Below are positions 45,993-60,118 of a DNA stretch of 64,000 bases, in pieces. The translations under genes and the position numbers were made by a program. The stretch is from Limanda limanda (taxonomy: Eukaryota; Chordata; Actinopteri; Pleuronectiformes; Pleuronectidae), in assembly GCF_963576545.1 (NCBI RefSeq), contig NC_083646.1:20470663-20534662 (forward strand), read 5' to 3'. How positions within the stretch are numbered: the first letter of the stretch is position 1; each line of letters opens with the position of its first letter. Below the pieces are notes generated by a model. It did no database searches, was not told where the DNA came from, and saw only the letters and a list, made by a program, of their open reading frames with translations.

Positions 45993-47215
45993 CTGTCATT
46001 ATTTAAAGTGGGTTGTGAGGAGGGACGCAGCTATTTGACTTTTACATTTTTATGTCCCGATAGTGAAACTGATACCTGGCCTTTGGGTAGGGGCCAATAA
46101 ACATTAAAGATGTTTAATAAATCCCCTGTATACGTAATTGTGTGAGAGACACTGGAGCAGTCTTCATGTGTAATGCAACATCAGGCGTGGCTTGAACATT
46201 GCTTTCATGAGACATTTGACATTTTGTCATGAGACCAACAAATTATACCTTTCTGTAAAGCTTAAGATGTTTTCCAACCACATCAGAATAAATCATGGAG
46301 ATATCATACTCAGAGGAGACATGGGACACATAGTGTTAAAAAATAAAATTCTGCCTGAATTTGATCATGTGGGAGGGGTCACTTTGTAATGGGACACTTA
46401 TATCAGGCTTTTGTCACCATGCTTTATGCTTGTCAAGCTCAATATGACCTATTTTAAACATGTAAACACAATTTTCATAAAGAACCCTAGCCTAAGTAAA
46501 GAAATTATAACATGTATTTAAAGCATTCTATTAAAGGTGTATCACATTTTTATAAAATCAATCAAAATTCAATCAACAGCAAGTAACAATAAGAAATTAT
46601 TTTTCAGTAATTTGTCATTCCATTTGGGCGACTCAGGGAACAGACAGTCCTGGCAGGTGAGAGACTCATCATCATCGATCACCCCATTGTCTTCTCCACA
46701 TGTTGCAGAACACAGGACGGACTCTTTTTGGATCAACACTGTTTTAAAGAGCTTTCTGATAATGGTCTAGTTTGCTAACCAGACAATCACTGCAGAGGTT
46801 ACGTAACACCCCTGTAGTTTATCTTTTTTTTTAACCCTTAATGCACATTTCTCCTTTTAGAAAATTAAGTGACTGTCTCAGATTACCCAAAGCATGCTGT
46901 CCCACATTAAAAAAACATGTTTGATAAAGTGGGTCAACTACAAAATGTTTGAATGCATCACAAACATAATTTTATAACAATAAGGAACATAGGTAAATAA
47001 TAATCATAATTCTTAAGTGTCAGTATTTTTTCCAGTTAAAGGCTCATCATGTTAATTTGGGGCTCTAAACAGGTCATTTGTAACTCACCATCTCGGTATC
47101 TTATTTATTAATGCTTCTGCTACAAGGTAATGCTAAACTGGTGACTTGGTCAATGCAGTGGTGCAATAAAACAGACAGTGTTTCACAACGAAGGACGGAG
47201 AATGTGAATAAAACA
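45993..47215 (+). other. 3' UTR and right flank of the duplicated unit, copy B
   Basis: AATAAA at 46,096-46,101 is conserved with copy A. The flank parallels 27,042-27,910 and, after the point where copy A has the foldback element, 30,089-30,510. No additional gene is seen. Confidence 0.7.
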
Positions 47216-49735
47216 GACCGGCCCAGAGGACATAACTTGTTTTTCTGCTTTTTAATTTTTGTGCTGCTTCAGGTCGGACTGGCCAAAGCTCAACAGTTCC
47301 CTTAAATTAAATTAGGCCACACCCATTTGCAGATAGTCATAAGCTCCCATCAGACATCCACTGAACTACTGAGATCTTCCGGCCATTCTCTGGATGGGCT
47401 GTATGTGTGAACCACAAGTGAGTGGGGGTGTTGATGATGTTTCCAACACACAACGCAATCAAATGTATATGTTACGTCCTGCCTCGGTCTGCTGCCCCCC
47501 CCCCCTCACCTGAACACTCCAGAGATTGTGTCTGTGTGTATACCGCGGAGAATCTTCTGCTGCGACGTTTATGTGGGCAAACTCTGTTGAGAAAATACAG
47601 ACCCAATTCTTTGGACATGTCTGAAAACGAATATTGGTCCCCTAAATCTGGCTGTCTTTTTTGTTTTGTTTTTTAAAAAATCAAGATCTATGCATTACTC
47701 CCTGGGAAATCAAAGTCAAACAATTTAGTGAAAGACATAAATATAAAATATATATAAATAAAAAATATATAATATATGGTAGAAGTGTGTGCGTGTGTGT
47801 ATATATACACATATATATGTTTTTCAATCAAATTTTTGAACCATCAATAAGATGATAAGCTTTAAATGGCCACTGAAATGGTCCTTCGCTGAAATCCTGA
47901 GAGGATTTAACCACAATGACCAGCATTAACCGTGTCCGTGGGATGGGTGATAAACTCTCACTCAGGTGTTTTCTGTGATGAGGTTGTGCGCATTTTTCAG
48001 TAATGAGGAAGAACTAACAACTGTCCAGTCACATAGTCAAGACAAACCCATCAACGTGTCCTGGGGCAAGATACTGAAATCAAATTGCCCCCGATGGCTG
48101 TGCTGTCAGTGAGTGAATGGATGATTGATAGATAAGCGCTAGAAGCACCATCTGATTGTGTGGATGATGGGCATATGCGACTCATTGTGTGTTCACAAAT
48201 GTTTTGAGTGGATACCAAGACTACAAAAGCACATTATAATGCAGCCATTAACATTGCATGAGTGCCTAACATTTTTGCATAATTTTTAAGTGTTGGCTCT
48301 GGCAAAAATATTTCAGATTTTGGGGTTGTGATTTGTTGGATATGTGTTGAACGTTGGTGGGGCATTAACCTTTTGTAAGGAAAACGCCTGAATAAAATGT
48401 AGTACTTATTTGACTGAGAACTATTTACACTATTAATCACTTAACCAAGTATAAGCAATTCAAGATAAGCCAACCTGAGGGCAAGAAGCCGTTATAGGCA
48501 GCCAGAGGTGAGGGCGACAGCTCAGCAGGACGCTCTGCAGCCAAACAGGTTCCTCCACATTGTATGAATATGAGTAAGCTGCTTGACTGAGAGTGGCTGA
48601 AAAGCTTAAATTCTTAAGACAACACTTTAAATGTCTCAGATATCGAGTGGTAGGATTTTCACACAAAGAACAGAGTGCACAAGCTGCACTTTGAAAGCTG
48701 CTCAAATTCTGCATTTGGACACATACACACTGTCTTGTTGGATACTTCAGCACACAGTAAATGTGAGTTTGTTAGCAAAATGCAAAATCACGAGTTCATA
48801 CAATTTAACTTGAAGAAAATGAAATCAACTAAAACAAGAACAGCTGGAGGAAAAAAGGTGAAATTAAATACTTAAATACATGTTGCAGGCTCCAGAGAAA
48901 CTGGATTGAATGCTGTGTGATCCAGTCATTTGAGCGTGTTTGATGAGAACCCAAATTATAAGGGGGGGCTGTGGATGAGCGCTAGAAGAGTCTTCCTCCA
49001 ACCAGAAGGTCGTGGTTTGAATCCCAGCCCCGTGCCAAGTGTCCTTGGGCAAGAAGCTGAGCCCAAAATGGGTCCTCATAGATGTCGGATGCATTTATTG
49101 GAAATCGCTTTGGATAAAAGCTAAATGACATGTTATGTTTTTAAAGGACAGAAGTGAAAAGGATTTCTTTGTATTAACGTGATACCGTCACACACAGTGA
49201 AAGTCCTCATGCCAGTTTGTAGAGGCTGTGTATGGACAGGTGTTCTGGATGATTATAGTCCCCTAACAGAGGCAAAAAGCACAGCTCTGTTATTTACACA
49301 AACCAGATTATTATCATGGCTGTGTCTGAGTTTTATTTCAAACTGCTGTAAAAGCTCTTCGTCCTCTTATTATCTTTTTCATCTGTTTATATGTTTGTGA
49401 AAATTAATTAATCCGTCACCATAATTATGTGATGCTGGCAGAGACAAAACAAAGACACCATTTACTTAACTGCTACAGAAAATCAAAAGGACATTGAAAG
49501 TATTGCACAGAATGACGTGATCGGTCCTGATGGGAAGGTGGAAGGCTTCAGGTGCTGCTCGTCATCAGGTTTCACAGTAAAAAAAATCCCCTGCTCCGAA
49601 CTCATCCCTGTGGTTGTGCAACATCCAAGACAATAAGAAAAAAATAACAGGGGGAAAATGTGACAACATAACATATCAGATTTCACAGCGAACTTCTTCT
49701 CAACATCCTTGTTCTTGAAATGATGGTAAATGGCC
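47216..49735. other. Gene-poor DNA with SINE remnants
   Basis: No supported gene was found, although FAM162B lies between GPRC6A and KPNA5 in human. A SINE remnant lies near 48,035-48,235 (CAACGTGTCCTGGGGCAAG, GATGGCTGTGCTGTCAGTG). A C run lies at 47,496-47,508 and TA-rich stretches near 47,740-47,825. Confidence 0.5.
48968..49136 (+). mobile_element. tRNA-derived SINE
   Basis: A box-A-like GTGGATGAGCGC is followed by a box-B-like GGTTTGAATCC near 49,014. The conserved fish SINE body (GTGTCCTTGGGCAAGAAGC) and the tail CTTTGGATAAAAGCTAAATG complete the element. The RNA polymerase III promoter is partly decayed. Confidence 0.7.
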
Positions 49736-49737
49736 TG

Positions 49738-50112
49738 TGTTCACTGTATATAGTTTCTGGTCTTGATGGTTATTGTGTAACCCTAAATGAGAATGGTCCT
49801 TTGATATCCTGGAAAACCAAAAAGCCGCCAACTGCTTCCCTCTCAACTTGCGAGGCAGAGGATATAGCTTTAGCTGCAACAGCACAAGGGTGTATGTACC
49901 CAGTACAACTGATAGAAGTCATTGATGGATGTAAATACACACCACCTAAGGTTTACGAGGATAAATAGCACAATAGCTCTGGCGAGATGCGAGCATGTTG
50001 ACATAAAATATCATTTTGAAAGGTCAACTGTGAAGAAGTTTAAGATTTTCTTTGAATATTGTCCAACAGATCAGACGGTGGCAGACGTGATGACAAAACC
50101 TGCAAGTTGTTA
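49738..50112 (+). mobile_element. Ty1/Copia RNase H fragment
   Basis: Two overlapping frames (to 49,968, then from about 49,950 to 50,113) encode the C-terminal RNase H region of a Copia polyprotein. Motifs are ISWKTKKPPTASLSTCEAE, ALAATAQG, CEHVDIKYHF and a C-terminal VADVMTKP. A frameshift near 49,960 and the absence of other domains show it is a dead fragment. Copia elements are sparse in fish, so the fragment is notable. Confidence 0.85.
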
Positions 50113-53100
50113 AAGTTTGAAAACTTTTTGTTTGGAATTCAGGCAAGTATGTAAAATATGCATGAGCCTAATGTTGTTGTTTGTCTATAAGAGAACAATG
50201 TGAGAGCAAGTGGGGGACTTCACTTACGTATGTAAAAAATGCTCTCAATTGTAAATACTTAGCTTCAGTTTATGTGGAAGCAGCTGTGATGACAGCAAAT
50301 AAGAGATGCTTTAAATGGCTCGCGATCTGTGTGTGCAAGATCAATAAAGTTTCCTGGTCTGGCACTGGATGTGCACTTCAGCATGCGGAGTGTGGAAGAC
50401 CGGAATCAAACTGTTGACCTTCTGCTCTACCCCTGTGTTTTTGAGAAACGGTAAGTAGGGTTGCGATACCTGGACAGGTGAAAGACACAGGATCTCTCCT
50501 GGAGAGCATTGTTTAGTGACTGCAGGGAAAGTACCAGCCAAGGAGATCAACAGAAACTGGAAACTCTGGCGCAGCTGTGAGGAATGTAACCTGTTCTGAG
50601 GAAAAAGCACCACATTGTAATAAGATATGATTGAGCTGACATTCCACAGACTTGTCATCCATTCTAGCCCACACTTAAGAAAATAGTGACGTTTAAGAAT
50701 GAACAGCCTGACAGGTATTTCATTGTTTCATTTGACACATGACGTGATGAGCTCAAACCTCCTAAAATACTTCAACAACTTCCGTGGTTAAAGGTTACTT
50801 ATTAGTCAATCAGGCTCATGATTATATTTAGACATTGAAAATCCACTCTCCCATAAGTTTAGTTCAGGTGTTTAGTTTCCCTTTTAAAATCCTAAATCAA
50901 ATATATTTCTAATAACTTGGGCACTGACTGACCAGTATTGCTGATGTGTTTTCTGGCCTGGGGAAGACAAATGTGTTGTCGACAAGAGAAATAAGTGTTT
51001 TGCTCACCATTAGGCCTCTGATTAATTTGAGTGTAGCTACATTAGTGCTATTGAGTTTGCTGCGTGGTGGATTTGGGAGTGGACCGGTTGTAGAGTGCCT
51101 ATATCTGCAGCCTGGCGACGTTACAGGTGCTGGTGTCATTTGTTTTGTAGTCGAGTGTTTCTCTCCCATCTGCTACATTGCTACTCTTAAGGAGCTATAC
51201 CGAGTCCATTACGCTCTCAACTTGCAACCCTAGCTTGCTCCCCCTCTGCCCAGAGCGTGGTAATAACAGATGCCCATCAACAAGAACCGGCAGTTAATGA
51301 TTTATCTAAACTTTGGGTTATAAACAATGTATATTAACTAACCTACTCACTAGTAAAAACTGGAAAAAAGCTATCTATAGTTGTCAAATTAATGTAGGAG
51401 TAAAAAACATGTCCCTCTGAATGGTGGGAGAGTAAATGTACTCAACAGCAGTCAGCTCTATTAACCAGTTAAAACAAGCATGAGAATTAAAATACAAATT
51501 AGAACTTTGATGCCAGTGTGTAAGGTTTGCAGCCAACAGATCAGTTTATTAATTCTTGTTACACAATGTAAGCGTGTGTCACCCCACAGGCATCACGAGA
51601 GATACCAGGATCACTGTCACACCTCCGTCATCCAGTCGGTGTTAGGAAGCACAGACTGTGGCTGCATACAGCAGGTCACTCCTACACGAGCTGCTGGACT
51701 TCTAACACATTTCTACTGAGAGCCACAACGACACAGCAAATTCAGGGGGAAAACAAAGACACTACGAAAAACTAAAAAAAAAATTATACAATTATACAAA
51801 CCAGAAATATTAGAAAACTATACACAATTCAATGTGCTTGATGTAATTTCTGCATTACAAACATTTTCCATTTCACATAAATATAGATTCCTTTCATGTT
51901 TGGTTCTCCACCAATTATTGTTTTTGTACTTAAATGCATGTGATAAAAAAAAAATGGTCAAATCATAGTTCAGGGGTGGAGCCAAAAGTAGGAACAAAAA
52001 CACTGCGCTTCCATCTTTAGACTAACCACGAAACGAGAACACGGAAAAATAAAGATTTAAGTATAACAGCCTAGAAGGAAAAAAAACAACCTCAAAACTA
52101 AAAAACTGTCTGGGTCATTGAAAAGGAAAAGTAGTGATTCAGGATGAGTGGTGTGTGAACACAGTGACTGAATTCACTAATAATGCATTACAAGACAGAA
52201 AACATAACCACTCATCACACCTTCCTGTTGCCACTTAAATACTTTTACACTTTCTTACATGTATATATAATATACAAAACCTCCCTAATCAGTTGACGAA
52301 TCCCATCACAAGAAGGAAATGATTGCAGCCAGAAAGAAAACAAGATAAACCATGATGCTTATTCAGAGAGACAAACAGAAAACAGATCTCATTTAAGTCA
52401 CAGGGCTGTTGCACAGACTGCATCGTATAACTGACAGGACCTGGCCTGCTCTCATACTGCTTTCTGAAATAAAGACCACTCAAAGAAAGCAGCAAAAACA
52501 AAAGCAGTCGCAGCCAGCACTGTCACAGTCTCACTCAACACTGTCACAGTCTCACTCGGAACAGTAGGGCAGTGACGTGATCCAGGAAGCCGCTGCCTTC
52601 AGAAGAGACTCAGGGGCTCCCTCACTGCTCTCAGAAGACAAATAAATAAAAAAACCTCGAGTCTCCAGTTGTTTTCACGGGAGAGGACAAAGAATCCAGA
52701 GAGCACATGCAGCCGCTTCAGACTTACAGAAGTATGGAAAGACCAGGATGTACAGTAATACTGTATTTACGGCCAATGCCTGCCCACAGCCTGCTGACAG
52801 GTCAGCCACTACACACTGAATCTTTCAAGATTGGAAATAAGCCATAATAGCCTCCCCACTTCTTTCATTTTCTTTCTCTCCGAAGACTAAAGAGGTAGTT
52901 TCACATTCAAAAAAGGGATATGGATGCTGATTTGGAGACAGTAGATTCTAATTGAAACATAAATATTAACTTCATTTAGAATGATAAAGAAAATATATCA
53001 GGAAGTCAAAGGAATATCATATTGTAGCGCTAAAACAGAGAATTCTTCTTAAAGTGAATTGGCTTTCCATGGCATCGGCCTTTCATCAAGGGAGAGGAAA

Positions 53101-53347
53101 CCAGCAGAGCTGACCCTTCCATTCAGGCTCCCACAGTCTCAAACGGAATCAAGGACCCAAATGAGCTGTCACTTTCTATCTCCTTATCCACAGATCTCTG
53201 CGTCTCTACAGAGTATGCATTGTTGTGAAGCCACAGAATAGGCCATGTGGGGAGGAGCTGGTGGAGCTGGCCCAGCAGAGATGAGATCCCAGGAGAGTCT
53301 GCCGGCCAGCAGGCCGAGGCTCAGAGACCAGGATGAAGGAGGTCGGG
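50113..53347. other. Intergenic DNA, including probable kpna5 3' UTR
   Basis: No coding gene is supported. The part next to kpna5 (below 53,348) should include its 3' UTR. A minus-strand AATAAA lies at 51,545-51,550, but the true end is unknown. Short frames at 50,946-51,233 show no recognisable motifs. Confidence 0.45.
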
Positions 53348-56300
53348 TTAAAGCTGGAAACCCTCCATGGGCCCTTCCTGTTGCTGGAAGACAAACTGGC
53401 CTTGACTCTGGTCCACCTGTGGAACCAGGCTGGCATCCTCCTCCTCCACGCCAAAGTAGTGCTCAATCAGGTCAAAGGCCTTCTGGTAGATCTCCTGATT
53501 CTCATGGCTCTGCAGGAACTCGATCTTGTCTAGGCCTGCAGAGGGGCATCAACACATACACAGATTTAAGAGTTTAAGTTTTAAAAGGTGTTTTCTTCAG
53601 GAAACATTCCGCGTCTGTGTTTACAAAAAGCAGGATTAAAAGGCAGATTAAACTAAACATGCACGTCTGCTATATGAAAGAATACTTCTAATGGTAAATG
53701 CAGGTGTGGATGTGAAGTGGATAGTTTGAATGACACAGAAGACACGATAGAGCTGTGTGTAGATCCCACAGCTGTTTGTCACTTTAGAGGGCACTCTTCT
53801 AGCCATTTAAAGTAAGCTTACTTAAATACTATTTCAGCTGCTTCCTTCATGAAAGGTATGTAGTCAAGCTGATCAGTAAAAGCCTGATGAGACCTTTTCA
53901 GAAAAAAAGACACTTAAGCCTACAGAGATGAGTGGAGTGTCGGAACCAGACGGGGACACTGAGGCGGCCACAGGAGAGGAGACTTATGTTCCAAATCAAC
54001 AGAGCAAACTACAGTACTATGCAGCAAAGAGCCAGTCAGGTTGCATTTCTCTGTCTGAACCAGTTCAATCCCGAGAGAAATCTAACCGAACCCAATGGTA
54101 GGTTTTTCAGTTTTTTCAGAACCCAACTCAAGGCTGATAGTTGATATAAGCTGCCCAGAGTTTGTGTTACCCTGTCTGTGACACGTATGGTAATTGCTTG
54201 TTTTACCCTGATTGTGTGTGCAGTGTTATTTAATTTAAAAAAAAATAAAATAATAAAGTGGTGGTTAGCTCAGTCAATGTGACAAAACCTGACCATTTGT
54301 TACAATTCTGGGATGTAACATGTGTGATGTGCTGGAGAGTTGTACCATAAGCCTCCTCAATGAGAGCACAATAAGGGTTGATGCCTGTTCCGTTCTGTTT
54401 GGCCTCCTGTTCTCCCAGTCTGAGGATGTTCTCAAGGCCGTTGAGAGACACCTGCACGATCTTGGAATCCATCACAGTCAGCAGGTCACACATGGGTTTA
54501 ATGGCATTCAGAGACACCAGATACCTGTTCACACAGGGACAAATGTTATAAGTTCAAGTACTCTGTTTCTGCTGAAATTATCCATTTTATTTTATTATCA
54601 TCTTTATAAAACTTCTGTAAAAATGTGTCTTTTTGATTTGAAATCATGGCCAACTGACAGAAAAGCTAAAGCAGATAATCAAATCTTGAATTGTTTCTGT
54701 ACTGGTCTTGTTCAGAGTCCTATAGAAGCCGTGAATTAGTCCGGTAAACACACCGTATCTGTGCAGGAGTGCCCCCGGAGGTGGCGTTAGTAATGGCCCA
54801 CGCTGCCTCCTTCCTTGTGCGGAACTCGGCCTTCTGAAGAATTTCAATGAGTACCGGGAAGATGTTGGCATCAATCACATTCTGCAATGAAGATTTATAT
54901 TGTCAGCTGCACTTAAGGGCCACCTTTCTTCAGGCATGAAACACTAAACCCAAGTAAGGCGGCACTTACCTGAATCTGAGCCCTGTTTCCTGCTGTGATG
55001 TTAGACACAGTCCAGCACGCCTCCTTCTTGATGGACTCCTTGGGACTGCTGAGGAGGTGCAGTAAACACGGCAGTGCTGAACAGTTCAAGATTACCTGAG
55101 AAAACAAACATGGAAACAGACAGCAGATTGTAATTTTTCTATCATTAATATCTATATCATCATACTGTGTTTGATCACTGGTAAACTAGCCAGAAAAGAA
55201 ATTAAGTGGGGGAATCAGGAGCTGAGCTTGTACCTGAGTCTGGATGTCATCTCCTGTTACAATATTGCCCACCGCACGTAAAGCAGGAGAAACCACCTTA
55301 TAGTCGCTGTGCCTGTAAAACAGTGTGGAGATTGTGAATGACCTTTTAAAATGTGACATTTTCTATACTTAAACATGGAAAAACTGAGTATTATTTTAAA
55401 GATGATCAGGTTATACTTGTAGTCTGCATTAATTTGTTCAGAAAAGTGCAGACATCAGTTCAGTTTATCAGCTTTTAAACAACAGAGGACATCCACGGAA
55501 ACCAAAAACTCAAGACCATTTCACTGAGGTGGCTATTTCCCATGCATGTGGCCACTGTGGCTTTGTGGGTTGTGCAATTTTGTTCTCGTCAGATTTGTTG
55601 TATAGATTCGGGGGGTGATGCTACTCAACTAATGAAATCTGTGAATTCCGGTGAGAATTCTAACTTTTGGTGAGTGATATAGAGATGAGAGACAGCGATA
55701 ATTGAGACTGGACAGACTCTTGCATGTTCATTCTTCTGACACGTCTGTTCCAAGGTGACGACGGTTAAATGAAGCAATGTGAAACAACAACACAACATTC
55801 CAGCCAAAACATAAAACCGGGGCAGGATGTATAACTGTCATTTTCTTACATGAGCAGCTCCACCAGTCTGCGGCACACCCCGGAGTCTATGACCGTCTGG
55901 ATCTTCTCATTGGGGCCGTCAGAAAGGTAGGACAGAGCCCAGCAAGCGTCAGCCAGCACATCTGGATCACTGCTGAACAGAAGCCTGGACAACACACTGA
56001 GAGAAGGAGATACCTGACACACAAGAGACAAGGACAACAGAGACATATGGACAGTTTAATAAAACCGCTGGATGATCACGAATTAATGCTGAAAGCAGAA
56101 ATACTGAGGTACAGTATTCCAATTTAGTCCTGACAAGAGGACTCACCTTGGCAAAGTCCGGTGGAGGGTTCTTCCCCCGGCAAAGGTTGGACAGAGCCCA
56201 CACTGCATTGCGGGTTGTTGTGAGACGGTTGGATTTGGCAAGTAGCCTGGACACAACAAAACAGGATCCAATTGTAATATAATGTTGAAATGTAATGATT

Positions 56301-58624
56301 GACACATTCAATGAGAGAGAGGAAGGACACTCACTGCTGTAGAGACGGCAGGATCCCACAGTTCAGCACATAGTCTCTGCACTCAGCATTATCTCCTGCT
56401 ATGTTCCCCAGTGCCCATACGGCCTGAAACAAAAACACACAGTCAACATAGTCCAACAGACGATATTCGCTTTTGAAACAATATTGTTCGATGTCTATAA
56501 TAACATATTATCTTGTGGCCTCTCACCTGTTCCTGGACATCCTCATACTCAGAGTTGAGCAGCTCAATGAAAATAGGAACAGCTCCGGTTTCAATCACCA
56601 CCTTGGTGTGAAGGAAGGTACCTGAGGCAATGTTGGTCAGTGCCCAGGCTGCCTCAAACTGTTAGAAACAAACAACACACATGGCACTTTAGTCAGTCTA
56701 AAATAACCACACAGGCAATCATTTACACCATGATTAAATACATGAGGCTCAAATAATAAAAAAACATAATATAACCTATTAAGTAATAGTCTTTACAATG
56801 CTCAAGTATAATTTCAAAGAAATGAATAACAGAAAATTCATTATTATTTGTATGGTACCAAATCACAACATTACATATTACACATTCAAGGCACTTCATA
56901 TAGTAGCTTGTACCAGTCTATATTTCACTGGTATAAATTATCCATATCTCAAGAGACAAAACTCTAATTCTGGACACTGCTCACATTGCACTGCGTTCGG
57001 AAACGCATCAATTCCAAAACCATAGCTCTCATGTGTAACCTCAATGGTTTCAACATCAGAGGCTGTGTAGCTCTCACCTGCAGTGTGCAGTTTTCACTCC
57101 TCTTCAGGAATTCCACAAAGCGATTCACAACACCGGGAGTGGAAATGACCTCATCTATGGGTGGGTTAGGCTCTGTGCAGGAGAACAGATCAGAACTCAT
57201 CCCTTCTTCAATGTGACCGATCAAGAGAATGAAAGTGGTTTAAATCAACACGTATGCATGAAGAGATTAGAAGCCAGTTCACATGCACTTCTGAATGAGT
57301 GTACATTCAAGTCGTAACGTGACACCAACGCAATTAAGTTCTTCCACTTGCGACACAGTTGATCACCCAAAATATATCCATTCAGCAAAAAATATCAGGA
57401 TTTGAATTTGTATGTTTTTACTCAAATTGTAATACGTGTGTGTGTTTGTTCCTTACAGTTGAAACTATTTTGTTTAATCTCTTTTGTTTTCATCAGTGAA
57501 AGAGTGGAACAACAAGTAGACACTAATAACGCTGGGAGAGATTATGACTTAAACTACAGGTCAAATTATTTACTGTGTAGAAATACGGCACAAACCTTTT
57601 GAGAGTAATTTTCTGAATTTCTGAGTAGCAATGAGCTGCTGGTCTGGGTCTTCAGAAAAGATCATCTGAATCATGTCTGGAGTTATTATCCCATCCTGCA
57701 AAAAAGATACATATTCAAAATCATCCTCGTGTTCAAATCACTAGTAGCCAAGCACCGTTATAGATGCAAATGAAACCCACACAAGTTGAGAGAAAGAACT
57801 CAACAGCAAACTAATACTTACACCGGCGACAGGTACTGTGGAGCTGACGTCTGGATCCTGAATTGGACATTCCAGCATCGATTCTTCACTTGTAGGTACA
57901 GATACATTTCTCCTCTTGAACAGCTGTGGGAAGAGTCAAAGTCACATGATTAGCTTGCTGGTAGGGGGATAGCAGCCTAGTCATGGATCCCAGTTATGAA
58001 ACAAGGAGTGCAGGTGTTCGATTTAAGCCATTTTAGGGGACTCTATCAGAACAACCTGTTTGAATATGTCAATTTCGAGAACAAAGATTTCTAAACTGGG
58101 TGTATTAAGCTGGAGTGAAACTTTTAAAAAACTGCTCTTGATGTAAATATAAAGTGTTTAAAAATGAAGGGCCCATTCTAGGGTAAAGAAAACAACAATT
58201 CATACAATTGAGAGCAGTGGTTCCCAGACTTTTTACAGTCCGTACCCCTTCAGACATTCAATCTCCAGCTACGTACCCCCCCCCCCCCGTTTTTTACCAC
58301 AGTTATGGTAAAATCGGTTAATCCCGACATCCCTATTTGACACTGCTGCATACACAGGATCCAAACGTGCACTTGTAGACGCTCACAGAGATGGTGCAGC
58401 CGGGACTATAACTTTGCATTTGTCATTGTGAGGTTAAAAGAAGAAGCCTTAACCTAGAAAGGTTTTTAATGAAGTGCTTCACAGTATGTGTTTACCTGCT
58501 CCTCTCTTTTTTGCTTGCGCAGCTGGATACCTTCCTCCTCTCTTCTCCGACGCATCTCCTGAGGATTCAAGGCTTTGTTCTTGTAGCTCTTCATCCTGAA
58601 GCCGTCTTTCCCTTCAGCCGCCAT
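53348..58624 (-). CDS. kpna5: Importin subunit alpha, KPNA5-type
   Basis: Thirteen coding exons with consensus junctions, in transcription order: 58624-58496, 57923-57822, 57695-57596, 57172-57078, 56658-56527, 56423-56335, 56246-56147, 56013-55850, 55312-55234, 55095-54970, 54881-54754, 54524-54346 and 53535-53348. They sum to 1,611 bases, 536 residues plus stop, the usual length. The N-terminus holds the importin-beta-binding domain ([20 protein letters not shown]). Ten armadillo repeats follow with NLS-binding Trp/Asn positions (WALTN, WALGN, WALSN, WAITN), then the C-terminal segment [14 protein letters not shown] and GFQL. The protein carries classical NLS cargo into the nucleus with importin beta. 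KPNA1/5/6 are close paralogs; the KPNA5 assignment rests on neighbouring gprc6a and zup1. Confidence 0.93.
58206..58330. repeat. hAT-like MITE end in kpna5 intron 1
   Basis: CAGTGGTTCCCAGACTTTTT, then GTACCCCTTCAG and a long C run, resembles the terminal sequence of a common vertebrate hAT MITE. Only one end is recognised. It lies upstream of exon 2 in the minus-strand intron sequence between exons 2 and 3. Confidence 0.5.
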
Positions 58625-59699
58625 GGTGCCTGAGGAGTAAGGGTGGACAAGCAGTTAGCATCTCGGTGCATTCACTCAGGAAATGATGAGGATGTAAGAC
58701 AATCAGACAGCATTTTGGGAGGTATTGAAAATTACATTGTAGGTCAATCATTTGGTACAAATACAGAAAAACGTCCAGAGGCAGGTTGTTCCAGATACTA
58801 GATACTTTCAGTCTGCAGTTTTTTCGGGGGGCCACAATCTCTACAAAATGCATTGAAAATAGATCCAATACAAACAGCAATACATATATACATTGATATA
58901 TATATATATATGAGTTACAGTGTGGTTTCTATAATATCTGGTGGCTGGGGTGTGTTGATGAGACTGTGTCGAGACCTGGAGAAGAAAAACACAAAATGCA
59001 CATCACAAGGTGCACGTTTTTTTTGTTACAGTCGTCCAAACTAGACAATTATTGTGCTTTAATGACAACTGAAGGCTACGACATGTTCACTTTCATGTTT
59101 GGAAGGGGAGGGTGAGGTGAACTCAGCTGCAACATGTATACTGAACCTCACACAGTGTGGGATGGTACACTGATAAAGATCAATACAAGAGCCATTTCTC
59201 TCTGACGTGTGGTAAGGGACATAGGGCCAGTGAGATTTGGAATAAGGCAAACCAATAGTGTGAAATAGTAAGATTTCTATAATACACAGACCTCTATACA
59301 GTTAAACGCAGTTTTTTTTCCCTCTAGGTTCTGATACACGTTTGTGACGCATTTACCATAAAATATTAAGAAAATAAACTGTCTAGTATACCAACACATA
59401 TACCAGATAAAGTCAAATCACGAGCTGAGATGGTCCAACCAGACTGAAGGTGATCGATAACTATGATGGATCTGATTGGTGGCGTAGTTTGTATTTCTCA
59501 TCTATGGGGTGGTCCTCTCCCTCATCATGCTGATCATGCCCAGGTACCACATGCCAGTTTCCACACAATGATGACTTTAAGATTCAGGACAGACTCCCAG
59601 TCATCGCACATAGGCAACTGGACCTCAGCACTGTGTGGTTTAACACCATAAGCTGTGCAGGTGTTGGCCAATACATGTCCGCTCAGGTTCAAGTGGTCT

Positions 59700-60060
59700 T
59701 AGTCCATTTTAGTGGCCGGAAGACAGATCCGGATCGAACACAGTGAGGGACAGTGACATGTCAGGGGCTGCTCCGGTGTAGGCCGAGTGAAGCGGCGTTA
59801 ACCAGCCCGGAGGAGGAGGTCATGTCCAGTTCCAGCTCACCGGACATGCTCACGATCGATACGGACTCGAGCTGTCCCCAGACCGGTGGTGATCGCCGTC
59901 CGGAAGCACTTCACTCTACTGACAGCGCTGCGGGCAACTTCGCTACATGTGTTTGGACTGTTCCCGGCCAGTTACTGAACTAGCTCCACGGCTAGCTCCT
60001 CAGCTGGTGCCCGCGTTGTATCCACATCTCTGCGGGGACGAGTTCCCCTGACAGCCACGC
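59700..60060. other. GC-rich part of kpna5 intron 1, with an open frame
   Basis: This CpG-rich stretch contains a plus-strand frame (59,753-59,983, 76 codons, with MSSSSSPDMLTIDTD). It has no recognised homolog and no supported splice partner. It may be part of the CpG island at the divergent kpna5/zup1 promoter, or an unrecognised first exon. Confidence 0.35.
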
Positions 60061-60118
60061 CAGCCTCCACAGCACACCACCACAACACCGAGTCTCACCC
60101 ACCGCAGAGAGAATGTAC

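Noticed and set aside
53348..58624. KPNA1 or KPNA6 identity
   Set aside because: Sequence alone cannot exclude these close paralogs, but the gprc6a and zup1 neighbours match the KPNA5 locus.
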